NCBI GenBank assembly: GCA_002385805.1
Contig: DGEF01000086.1
Span: forward strand, 7,364-16,228
From: Peptococcaceae bacterium UBA3933
Lineage (GTDB): Bacteria; Bacillota; Peptococcia; Peptococcales; BICA1-8
Reading direction: 5' to 3'
DNA: 8,865 bases
Each line of letters opens with the position of its first letter. Within the stretch, counting starts at the first letter, position 1. Below the pieces are notes generated by a model. That model did no database searches. It worked only from the letters and a program-made list of their open reading frames with translations, and had not been told where the DNA came from. Both the position numbers and the translations under genes were made by a program. Positions 1-6,537 of this stretch are shown piece by piece.

Positions 1-13
1 AGCCACTAAATTT
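1..13 (+). repeat. 13-nt leader repeat, copy 1 (before ilvC)
   Basis: The sequence AGCCACTAAATTT at the left edge of the window is repeated exactly at 3165-3177. Both copies sit directly upstream of a strong ribosome binding site, here AAGGAGG at 15-21 with a 9-nt gap to the ilvC ATG. The left end of this copy is cut by the window, so the match may extend further. The function is unknown. It could be a remnant of a duplication of the region in front of branched-chain amino acid genes, or part of a dispersed intergenic repeat. Confidence 0.6.
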
Positions 14-30
14 TAAGGAGGTTTATATAT

Positions 31-1023
31 ATGGTACAAATGTATTATGATCAAGATGCAAGTTTAGAGGTTCTGCAGGGTAAAAAGATAGCTGTTATCG
101 GTTATGGAAGTCAGGGTCATGCTCAGGCGCAAAATTTAAAAGACAGCGGACTGGATGTTATAGTGGGGCTGCGTGCCGGCAGCAGTTCCTTTGCTAAAGT
201 AGAAGCTGACGGTTTACAGGCATTTACTATCGAAGAAGCTTGTCAACAAGCAGATATTATTCATATCCTTATTCCTGACGAAAACCAAAAAGAGATTTAT
301 GAAAAGCACATTAAAAATCAATTGGAACCTGGTAATTCTTTAGTATTTTCTCACGGGTTTAATATTCATTATGGGCAAATAGTACCGCCTAAAGATGTAG
401 ACGTGTTCATGGTAGCACCTAAAAGTCCAGGCCATGTTTTTCGCCGGTTAGTAAAACAAGGACAGGGTGTCCCCGGTTTAGTAGCGGTTTACCAGGATGC
501 AACTGGTCAGTGTTGGGATAAAGCCCTGGCTTTTGCAAAAGGCATTGGTTGTACCAGAGCGGGAGTCATTAAAACAACATTTAAAGAAGAAACGGAAACA
601 GACCTTTTTGGTGAGCAAGCTGTTCTCTGCGGCGGTTTGACAGAATTAATCAGAGCCGGTTTTGAAACTCTGGTGGAAGCCGGTTATCAGCCGGAAGTAG
701 CCTATTTTGAATGTTTACATGAAATGAAATTGATCATTGACCTTATTTATGAAGGCGGTATTAGCTTGATGCGGTATTCCATCAGTGATACTGCAGAATT
801 TGGAGACTTAGTCACCGGACGCAGGCTGATCAACGAAGATGTTAGAAAAGAAATGAAAAAGGTTTTAGAGGAAATACAAAACGGTCAATTTGCTAAAGAA
901 TGGCTTTTGGAGAATCAGGTTGGACGTCCTCGTTTTAATGCTTTACGGAATAAAGATAAGGAGCATTTAATTGAAAAAGTAGGCCAAGAATTACGTGCTC
1001 ATATGCCCTGGCTGAAAAAATAA
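31..1023 (+). CDS. ilvC: Ketol-acid reductoisomerase, class I (acetohydroxy acid isomeroreductase)
   Basis: This cytoplasmic enzyme isomerises and reduces 2-acetolactate or 2-aceto-2-hydroxybutyrate to the dihydroxy acid, the second common step of Val/Leu/Ile synthesis. The 330-residue length is that of class I enzymes. The N-terminal Rossmann domain shows GYGSQG (residues 24-29) and a cofactor loop with R48 and S51-S53, the Arg/Ser pattern usually linked to NADPH. H108 lies in SHGFN. The C-terminal knotted helical domain carries the Mg2+ ligands D191, E195, E227 and E231 at the standard class I spacing. The segment after MVAPK reads SPGHVFRR rather than the commoner GPGHTVRR, a mild divergence. 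The ATG at 31 follows AAGGAGG by 9 nt; an in-frame ATG at 40 is less likely. Its promoter lies outside the window. ilvB follows immediately, so the two are probably cotranscribed. Confidence 0.97.
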   Translation: MVQMYYDQDASLEVLQGKKIAVIGYGSQGHAQAQNLKDSGLDVIVGLRAGSSSFAKVEADGLQAFTIEEACQQADIIHILIPDENQKEIYEKHIKNQLEPGNSLVFSHGFNIHYGQIVPPKDVDVFMVAPKSPGHVFRRLVKQGQGVPGLVAVYQDATGQCWDKALAFAKGIGCTRAGVIKTTFKEETETDLFGEQAVLCGGLTELIRAGFETLVEAGYQPEVAYFECLHEMKLIIDLIYEGGISLMRYSISDTAEFGDLVTGRRLINEDVRKEMKKVLEEIQNGQFAKEWLLENQVGRPRFNALRNKDKEHLIEKVGQELRAHMPWLKK

Positions 1024-1035
1024 GGGGTGAAAAAA

Positions 1036-2679
1036 ATGGACCTTAACGGGGCACAGATTTTGGTGCAATCTTTAGAAGAACAAAAGGTAGAGGTTGTTTT
1101 CGGTTATCCCGGTGGGGCAGTACTGGAAATTATCGACGCTCTTCAGGAAAGTTCTATTAAACAAGTTTTAGTAAGACATGAGCAGGGGGGAGCCCATGCA
1201 GCCAGCGGATATGCTCGGGCAACAGGCCGTGTGGGAGTTTGTTTAGCCACCTCCGGCCCAGGTGCTACTAATTTGGTAACAGGGATTGCTACAGCTTATA
1301 TGGATTCTGTGCCTCTGGTGTTTATTACCGGGCAGGTACCTAAAATAATGGTTGGTACTGATGCATTTCAAGAGGTGGACATTACCGGGATTACCTCTCC
1401 CATAACAAAGTATAATTATTTAGTCCAGGATGTAAACGATTTATCCCGGATAGTTGCGGAAGCCTTTTATATTGCTAAAAGCGGCCGTCCAGGGCCTGTA
1501 TTAATTGATATACCCAGAGATGTGGCAATGGCTAAAGGTAAATATAAATCATATCCTAAGATTGAAATTCGTAGTTATAAGCCTACTATTGAGGGCCATT
1601 TGCCTATGATTAAAAAAGCCGTCAAAGCCCTGAAAGAAGCTAAAAATCCTGTGATTTGTACAGGTGGAGGAGTTATCAGTTCGGAATCTTCAACTTTAGT
1701 TTATAAGTTGGCAGAGCTTTCAAAGGCAAAAGTAGTTTCTACTTTAATGGGGTTAGGAGCTTTTCCCGGAAATCATCCGGCTTTTTTAGGCATGCTGGGT
1801 ACCTATGGTAAACGGGAGGCGAATTTGGCGGTTCAGAATTGTGATTGTTTTTTGGCTTTAGGTATGCGTTTTGATGATCGGGTAGTTGGTAATCCGGACA
1901 AGTTTGCTCCCCAGGCGAAAATTATCCATATTGACGTGGATCCGGCGGAAATTGGCAAGAACATTCCGGTGGATATACCCATTGTAGGTGATTTGAGAAA
2001 AGTCTTAGAGCAAATGTTATCTTGCTGGCCACGGGAAGAGGATAAAGGCAAGGGTAATCTTGAAGTTACAGAAAATATAAAAGTACCGGAAAGGTTTACT
2101 GCTTCTTGGATAATAGAAAACATTCAAAAAATAGTTCCGGAAAATACTATAATAACCACAGATGTGGGCCAGCACCAAATCTGGGCTGCTTTACATTATT
2201 GTTTTACCAAGCCCCGGACCTTAATTTCTTCTGGGGGATTGGGAACAATGGGTTATGGTATTCCTGCAGCAGTAGGGGCACAGATAGCAAAACCGGATCA
2301 CTTAGTTTTAGCTATCACCGGTGATGGCAGTTTTCAAATGGGTATGCCGGAACTGGGAACTATTGCAGAAAGGGAACTGCCTATTAAAATTCTTCTTTTT
2401 AACAATCGTACTTTAGGCATGGTCCGGCAGTTACAGCATTATTACTGTGGTCAGCGTTATCGCTTTGTAGATTTCCAAAAGTTGCCTGATTTTATGGCTT
2501 TAGCTCAGGCTTATGGAGCTAAGGGCTATCGTATAGAAAAAACTGAAGGTGCTCTGGAAATTTTAGAAGAAGCTTTAACCAATAAACAATTTTCCATAAT
2601 TGAATGTGTATTAGATCCGGAAGACTTAGTCAGTCCTATTGTCCTAGCCGGTAATGGTTTAGACGAAATGACAAGTTAA
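1036..2679 (+). CDS. ilvB: Acetolactate synthase (AHAS) large catalytic subunit with Trp-to-Leu at the substrate-specificity site
   Basis: This ThDP-, Mg2+- and FAD-dependent enzyme condenses pyruvate with pyruvate or 2-ketobutyrate, the first common step of branched-chain synthesis. An in-frame GTG at 1027 exists, but the ATG at 1036 has AAGGGG well placed upstream and gives 547 residues (family about 550-570). In ATG numbering: FGYPGGA near 22-28, catalytic Glu49 in RHEQGGAHAA, TSGPGATN near 72-79, GTDAFQE near 107-113, GMRFDDR near 276-282, and the ThDP/Mg2+ motif GDGS (429-432) through NN (456-457). The oddity is at residue 466. The family has GMVRQW or GMVVQW, whereas this protein has GMVRQL, encoded by TTA at 2431-2433. 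The Trp aligns with Arabidopsis W574 and E. coli AHAS II W464. No ilvN follows. A catabolic acetolactate synthase is less likely because the FAD-AHAS motifs are present. Confidence 0.94.
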   Translation: MDLNGAQILVQSLEEQKVEVVFGYPGGAVLEIIDALQESSIKQVLVRHEQGGAHAASGYARATGRVGVCLATSGPGATNLVTGIATAYMDSVPLVFITGQVPKIMVGTDAFQEVDITGITSPITKYNYLVQDVNDLSRIVAEAFYIAKSGRPGPVLIDIPRDVAMAKGKYKSYPKIEIRSYKPTIEGHLPMIKKAVKALKEAKNPVICTGGGVISSESSTLVYKLAELSKAKVVSTLMGLGAFPGNHPAFLGMLGTYGKREANLAVQNCDCFLALGMRFDDRVVGNPDKFAPQAKIIHIDVDPAEIGKNIPVDIPIVGDLRKVLEQMLSCWPREEDKGKGNLEVTENIKVPERFTASWIIENIQKIVPENTIITTDVGQHQIWAALHYCFTKPRTLISSGGLGTMGYGIPAAVGAQIAKPDHLVLAITGDGSFQMGMPELGTIAERELPIKILLFNNRTLGMVRQLQHYYCGQRYRFVDFQKLPDFMALAQAYGAKGYRIEKTEGALEILEEALTNKQFSIIECVLDPEDLVSPIVLAGNGLDEMTS

Positions 2680-2760
2680 AGTTAAGTAAGCCGAGCTAAA
2701 TGGCAGAAATTTAGATGCTTAGCAAGTCAGAAGATATAGAAAAAATCAGAAAAATAAATA
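2680..2760. other. Short ilvB-to-promoter spacer without a clear terminator
   Basis: No reading frame is supported here. An imperfect AT-rich fold is possible: TAAGC at 2687-2691 with GCTTA at 2717-2721, and CTAAAT at 2696-2701 with ATTTAG at 2709-2714. It lacks a T-run afterwards, so it is not a convincing intrinsic terminator. The ilvCB transcript may therefore read through into the leuA leader, where the T-box would also control it. Confidence 0.5.
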
Positions 2761-2790
2761 TTGACAATGAGATTTATCCTGATATATAAT
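2761..2790 (+). promoter_or_regulatory. Housekeeping-type promoter of the leuA T-box leader
   Basis: There is a consensus -35 TTGACA at 2761-2766 and a consensus -10 TATAAT at 2785-2790, separated by 18 nt. Transcription should begin near 2797, about 40 nt ahead of T-box Stem I. This gives the leuACDB genes their own start, separate from ilvCB. A second TATAAT at 2815-2820 has no good -35 partner at 17 nt (GCAATC) and is probably incidental. Confidence 0.85.
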
Positions 2791-2800
2791 AGCAATCAAC

Positions 2801-2828
2801 ATACAAAATTGGTATATAATTTTTGTAT
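2801..2828. repeat. 8-bp inverted repeat between the promoter and Stem I
   Basis: ATACAAAA at 2801-2808 is an exact reverse complement of TTTTGTAT at 2821-2828, with a 12-nt centre that holds a second TATAAT. It lies just downstream of the predicted transcription start and just before T-box Stem I. It could be a repressor operator, or an AT-rich 5' hairpin in the leader RNA. No known regulator is recognised in it. Confidence 0.55.
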
Positions 2829-2837
2829 AGCTGATTA

Positions 2838-3125
2838 AAGACTGTGATAGGGAATAGTAGGCACGGCGTATCTTTCAGAGAGCTGCCGGTTGGTGAAAGG
2901 CAGTAGATACAATGGCTGAAACTCACCCTGGAGTTGCCAACCGAAATCCGTAAAGGAAAGTAGACTTGGCCGGAGGCCCACCGTAATCAGAGGGATAGGA
3001 TATGTTAGTATCCGAAAGGAGGGGATGTATAGATCTACCCTGAAAAGGGGTTTCTATATATCAATTAGAGTGGTACCGCGAAAGTAAACCTTTCGTCTCT
3101 AAATGAGGCGAAAGGTTTTTTGTTT
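2838..3125 (+). promoter_or_regulatory. T-box riboswitch, probably tRNA-Leu (CUC specifier), controlling leuA
   Basis: All core T-box parts are visible. The Stem I base pairs AGGG (2849-2852) with CCCT (2926-2929). The specifier-loop AGTA at 2856-2859 faces GAAA then CTC then A at 2918-2925, so the likely specifier is CTC (Leu) at 2922-2924 followed by the expected purine. The distal arm is GTATCT (2868-2873) with AGATAC (2905-2910), then AGAGAG, CTGCC (2883-2887) with GGCAG (2899-2903), and the apical GGTTGGTGAAA. A Stem IIA/B-type pseudoknot can form from GGC/GCC (2968-2970, 2976-2978) and CGG/CCG (2971-2973, 2981-2983). Further hairpins lie at 2998-3013 and 3028-3058. The T-box AGAGTGGTACCGCG is at 3067-3080; its TGGT fits an ACCA tRNA end, as in tRNA-Leu. 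The antiterminator pairs TAGAG (3066-3070) with CTCTA (3097-3101) and CGAAA (3079-3083) with TTTCG (3091-3095). Confidence 0.95.
3086..3125 (+). terminator. Rho-independent terminator of the T-box switch
   Basis: Positions 3086-3099 pair with 3105-3118 to give about 14 bp including one G-U, with loop TAAAT, followed by a T-rich run through 3125. Its left arm shares bases 3091-3101 with the antiterminator, so the two folds exclude each other. Charged tRNA-Leu should favour this hairpin and block leuACDB; uncharged tRNA-Leu should favour the antiterminator. Confidence 0.94.
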
Positions 3126-3126
3126 C

Positions 3127-3164
3127 AGGAGGCGAGATGCAGGAAGCAAGAGGCACTGTATACT
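3127..3164 (+). repeat. Degenerate purine-rich repeat-like spacer before leuA
   Basis: Between the terminator and the leuA leader the sequence loosely repeats a unit like GCGAGATGC, AGGAAGC, AAGAGGC. It is purine-rich and not coding. It looks like low-complexity intergenic filler, possibly part of a dispersed repeat family, and it runs straight into the 13-nt element shared with ilvC. Support is by eye only. Confidence 0.3.
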
Positions 3165-3177
3165 AGCCACTAAATTT
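3165..3177 (+). repeat. 13-nt leader repeat, copy 2 (before leuA)
   Basis: AGCCACTAAATTT is identical to positions 1-13. After it the two leaders diverge slightly, then each has an AAGGAG Shine-Dalgarno sequence (here 3181-3186, 8 nt before the leuA ATG). The shared placement relative to the ribosome binding site argues for common descent of the two leaders rather than chance. Confidence 0.6.
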
Positions 3178-3194
3178 CGAAAGGAGAGAATATT

Positions 3195-4736
3195 ATGGAA
3201 AAGGTGTTTATTTTTGATACAACTTTAAGAGATGGGGAACAATCGCCGGGGGTAAGCCTAAATGTAAAAGAAAAAGTAGCTATTGCCAAACAGTTAGCCA
3301 GGTTAGGTGTAGATTGTATAGAAGCGGGTTTTCCTTTTGCTTCACCGGGAGATTTTGAAGCGGTGAAAGCTGTGGCTCAATCGGTAGAAGGTCCTGTGAT
3401 TGCCGGCTTAGCCCGTACCAATGAGGCAGATATAGAAAGGGCCTGGGAAGCCTTAAAGTATGCTCAAAAACCTCGCATCCACACTTTTATAGCTACTTCT
3501 GAGATTCATATGAAGTATAAATTAAAGAAAACACCGGACGAAGTTTTGCAGGAGGCGGTAAGGGCGGTAAAACTGGCAAAAAGTTTTACTCCTGATGTGG
3601 AATTCTCTGCCGAGGATGCTTTCCGGAGTGACGTAAAATTTTTATGTGAAATTTTTGCAGCGGTTATTGAAGCGGGAGCTACCACCATTAACATTCCGGA
3701 TACGGTAGGTTATGCTATACCTTGGGAATTTGGAGCTTTTATTAAAGCCATTAAAGAAGGTGTGCCCAATATAGACCGGGCAGTAATCAGTGTTCACTGT
3801 CATAATGACTTAGGGTTAGCTGTAGCAAATTCCTTAGCTGCTGTGGAAAACGGCGCCAGACAGGTAGAAGTTACTGTTAACGGTATTGGGGAAAGAGCCG
3901 GCAATGCCTCTTTAGAGGAACTGGTCATGGCTCTGTACACCCGGAGGAACTATTTCCAAAAGAATACCAATATTAACACTGTCGAAATCTATCGAACAAG
4001 TAAGCTGGTCAGCAACTTGACGGGGATGGTAATTCAGCCGAATAAAGCAGTGGTTGGGAAAAATGCATTTGTTCATGAATCAGGAATACATCAGGATGGG
4101 GTTTTAAAAGAAAGACAAACCTATGAAATCATGAATCCGGCTATGATTGGGATTACAGGTAATAATCTTTACCTTGGTAAACACTCCGGCCGTCACGCTT
4201 TTAAAATGCATTTAAAGAGTTTAGGTTATGAAGTAGAAGGGGAAGCATTAACCAAAGCTTTTGCCAGGTTTAAAGAACTTTGTGACAATAAAAAAGTGGT
4301 TACTGATGAAGATTTAATTGCTTTAGTGGATACAGAAACCTTTAAAGGGCCGGAAGTTTATCAGTTTTCCCATATTCAGATTTCTTCCGGTACTAATATT
4401 TCTTCAACGGCTACGGTCGGTGTAATCGTGGATGGTCAACTGAAAGAAAAAGCCGCTGTAGCTAAAGGTCCCGTAGAAGCTTCCTACCAGGCCATTAACA
4501 GTATTGTGGAAGAAGATTTCGTCCTAAAGGATTATGCCATTAAATCGGTGACAGCCGGAGAAGATGCCCAGGGAGAAGTAGTTGTTCAAGTTATCTATAA
4601 TGGGCGGGTCTTTACAGGTAGGGGTATAAGTGTAGATATTATTGAAGCCAGTGCCCGCGCTTATCTGAATGCTATTAACAAAGCTTTAAATATGACGAAA
4701 AGGACAGAAACAATAGAAAAAGTTGAAGGGATGTGA
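3195..4736 (+). CDS. leuA: 2-isopropylmalate synthase
   Basis: This enzyme condenses acetyl-CoA with 2-ketoisovalerate to form 2-isopropylmalate, the committing step to leucine. The 513-residue length is typical of full-size LeuA. The catalytic TIM barrel (about residues 1-270) has TTLRDGEQSPG with R12 and D13, AGFP at 44-47, the metal-binding HCH at 201-203 and NGIGERAGNAS with N237. A linker/subdomain region (about 270-390) contains the GKHSGRHAF motif at 328-336. The C-terminal LeuA allosteric domain (about 390-490) is present, so leucine feedback inhibition is expected. That domain is complete, which argues against a re-citramalate or homocitrate synthase of the shorter types; the gene order supports LeuA. 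The ATG at 3195 follows AAGGAG by 8 nt. Expression is governed by the T-box leader directly upstream. leuC begins at the leuA stop. Confidence 0.97.
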   Translation: MEKVFIFDTTLRDGEQSPGVSLNVKEKVAIAKQLARLGVDCIEAGFPFASPGDFEAVKAVAQSVEGPVIAGLARTNEADIERAWEALKYAQKPRIHTFIATSEIHMKYKLKKTPDEVLQEAVRAVKLAKSFTPDVEFSAEDAFRSDVKFLCEIFAAVIEAGATTINIPDTVGYAIPWEFGAFIKAIKEGVPNIDRAVISVHCHNDLGLAVANSLAAVENGARQVEVTVNGIGERAGNASLEELVMALYTRRNYFQKNTNINTVEIYRTSKLVSNLTGMVIQPNKAVVGKNAFVHESGIHQDGVLKERQTYEIMNPAMIGITGNNLYLGKHSGRHAFKMHLKSLGYEVEGEALTKAFARFKELCDNKKVVTDEDLIALVDTETFKGPEVYQFSHIQISSGTNISSTATVGVIVDGQLKEKAAVAKGPVEASYQAINSIVEEDFVLKDYAIKSVTAGEDAQGEVVVQVIYNGRVFTGRGISVDIIEASARAYLNAINKALNMTKRTETIEKVEGM

Positions 4737-4741
4737 TCAGC

Positions 4742-6013
4742 ATGGGTATGACTATAACGGAGAAAATACTGGCGGCACATGCCGGTTTAGAGGAAGTTAA
4801 AGCAGGGGAATTGATTAATGCCAAGGTTGATATTGCTTTAGGCAACGATATTACCGGTCCTGTTGCTATCAAGGAATTTGAGAAAATGGGGGTAGAAAAG
4901 GTCTTTGATCCGGAGAAAGTTGTGCTGGTTCCTGACCATTTTGCTCCTGCCAAAGATATAAAATCTGCAGAGCAGTGTAAAGTTTTACGGGATTTTGCCC
5001 GTAGCCAGGAATTGACTCATTATTATGAAGTTGGGCAAATGGGCATTGAGCACTGTTTATTGCCTGAACAGGGAATAGTTGCCCCAGGGGATTTGGTCAT
5101 TGGGGCCGATTCCCATACGGTAACCTATGGTGCTTTAGGTGCTTTTGCCACCGGCGTAGGGAGTACCGATTTAGCAGCAGCTATGGCAACCGGTGAAGTA
5201 TGGTTGAGGGTTCCGGAAACCATTAAAGTTAATCTTACAGGTAAACCTTCCAGTCCCTGGGTAGTAGGTAAAGATGTTATTCTGGATTTAATTGGGAAAA
5301 TTGGGGTAGACGGTGCCCTTTACCAGGCTTTAGAGTTCTGTGGGGAAGGATTAAGTCATTTATCCATGGACAGCCGTTTTACCATTGCCAACATGGCTAT
5401 TGAAGCAGGAGCGAAAAACGGGATAATGCCCGTTGATGAAAAGACCCTTATTTATACTAAATGTAGAGTCAAAAAACCCTATCAGGTCTATGAAAGTGAT
5501 CCTGATGCGGTGTATTCCCAGGAGATTGAAATAGATTTAACTTCTTTAAAACCTCAGGTGGCCTTTCCTCACTTACCATCTAATACCCGCTCCATTGAGG
5601 ATGTGGGTGAGGTTTTCATTGATCAGGTAGTAATCGGTTCCTGTACAAACGGGCGAATGGAAGATATGCGCATTGCCGCCCAAATCCTTAAAGGGAAAAA
5701 AGTGCATCCCTATCTTCGTTTGATTGTTATTCCCGGTACCCAAGGAATTTATCAACAATGTATGCGGGAAGGAATTGTTGAAACAATCATTGAAGCAGGC
5801 GGAGTTTTTAGCACACCTACCTGTGGACCCTGTTTAGGTGGCTACATGGGTATCTTAGCCAAGGGAGAAAGGGCTTTGACTACTACTAACCGTAACTTTG
5901 TAGGGCGCATGGGACATCCGGAAAGTGAGATTTATCTGGCCAATCCTGCTGTAGCTGCGGCCAGTGCTGTTAAAGGAAGAATAGCTGCGCCTGAGGAAGT
6001 AATTGGCAATTAA
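4742..6013 (+). CDS. leuC: 3-isopropylmalate dehydratase large subunit (short LeuC type)
   Basis: With LeuD this aconitase-family [4Fe-4S] enzyme isomerises 2- to 3-isopropylmalate. The frame opens with a GTG at 4733 that overlaps the leuA TGA, but family members begin MGMTITEKILAAHAG, so the ATG at 4742 is preferred (423 residues, against about 470 for the E. coli-type form). The cluster cysteines are visible as SCTNGR (C301) and TCGPC (C361, C364) in ATG numbering. GADSHTVTYGALGAF near 121-135 is the conserved substrate-region motif. GAAGGG at 4725-4730 and GTGATC at 4733-4738 lie inside the end of leuA and its stop, so translation is probably coupled to leuA. A related homoaconitase is possible from sequence alone, but the leuA-C-D-B order settles the role. 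Confidence 0.96.
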   Translation: MGMTITEKILAAHAGLEEVKAGELINAKVDIALGNDITGPVAIKEFEKMGVEKVFDPEKVVLVPDHFAPAKDIKSAEQCKVLRDFARSQELTHYYEVGQMGIEHCLLPEQGIVAPGDLVIGADSHTVTYGALGAFATGVGSTDLAAAMATGEVWLRVPETIKVNLTGKPSSPWVVGKDVILDLIGKIGVDGALYQALEFCGEGLSHLSMDSRFTIANMAIEAGAKNGIMPVDEKTLIYTKCRVKKPYQVYESDPDAVYSQEIEIDLTSLKPQVAFPHLPSNTRSIEDVGEVFIDQVVIGSCTNGRMEDMRIAAQILKGKKVHPYLRLIVIPGTQGIYQQCMREGIVETIIEAGGVFSTPTCGPCLGGYMGILAKGERALTTTNRNFVGRMGHPESEIYLANPAVAAASAVKGRIAAPEEVIGN

Positions 6014-6033
6014 GGGAAAGGAATGATGGCTAG

Positions 6034-6537
6034 ATGAGTAAATATATCGGTAAAGTTTGGCGCGTAGGTGATGATATTGATACAGATTTAATTATCGCTG
6101 CTCGGCACCTTAATGATGCCAGCCCGGAAAATTTACGGAAAAATTGTCTTCAGGACGTTATCCCTGATTTTGCAGAAAAAATCTCTAAAGGGGATATTCT
6201 GGTAGCGGGAAAAAATTTCGGTTGTGGCAGTTCCCGTGAACATGCCCCTTTAGCTATAAAACATTGTGGGGTTAGCTGTGTTGTTGCCCACAGTTTTGCC
6301 CGGATTTTTTATCGCAATGCCATTAATATTGGCTTACCCATTATCACCGTTGGAGATGTGGTAGAAGCTTTTCAGGACGGGGATAGTATCGAAGTAGATG
6401 TAAACCAAGGCATTATTCGCCATTTAGATAAGGGGCAAGAATACCAAGCGGAAACTTTTCCGCCCTTTATTCAAGAGATAATCGCTGCCGGTAATCTCGT
6501 AAACTATGTTAAAAAGCGGGTGAAAGGTGATGTTTAA
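6034..6537 (+). CDS. leuD: 3-isopropylmalate dehydratase small subunit
   Basis: This is the swivelling small subunit that joins LeuC to form the isopropylmalate isomerase. The 167-residue length is standard for the partner of the short LeuC type. The N-terminal GDDIDTDLIIAARHLN and the motif GKNFGCGSSREHAP (about 59-72), with the swivel-domain Ser/Arg residues, are diagnostic. The ATG at 6034 lies 20 nt after the leuC stop; AAAGGA at 6017-6022 is a plausible if rather distant ribosome binding site. Its last codons overlap the start of leuB by 8 nt. Nothing suggests damage or transfer. Confidence 0.96.
   Translation: MSKYIGKVWRVGDDIDTDLIIAARHLNDASPENLRKNCLQDVIPDFAEKISKGDILVAGKNFGCGSSREHAPLAIKHCGVSCVVAHSFARIFYRNAINIGLPIITVGDVVEAFQDGDSIEVDVNQGIIRHLDKGQEYQAETFPPFIQEIIAAGNLVNYVKKRVKGDV

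Noticed and set aside
1833..2123. 96-codon minus-strand frame inside ilvB
   Set aside because: It lies entirely opposite a well-supported catalytic gene, has no ribosome binding site of note, and its product has no recognisable domain.
2106..2324. 72-codon plus-strand frame inside ilvB
   Set aside because: It is an out-of-frame reading of the ThDP-binding region, whose true frame carries conserved motifs.
2687..2721. Hairpin after ilvB as an intrinsic terminator
   Set aside because: The stem is AT-rich and interrupted, and no T-run follows it.
3506..3694. Minus-strand frame inside leuA
   Set aside because: It is a shadow of the leuA barrel domain, with no independent evidence.
4675..4953. 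92-codon minus-strand frame across the leuA/leuC junction
   Set aside because: Both plus-strand genes are conserved through this junction; the Ser/Ala-rich product looks like a mirror of their codons.
5573..5758. Minus-strand frame inside leuC
   Set aside because: It overlaps the conserved iron-sulfur segment of leuC on the other strand and has no independent support.
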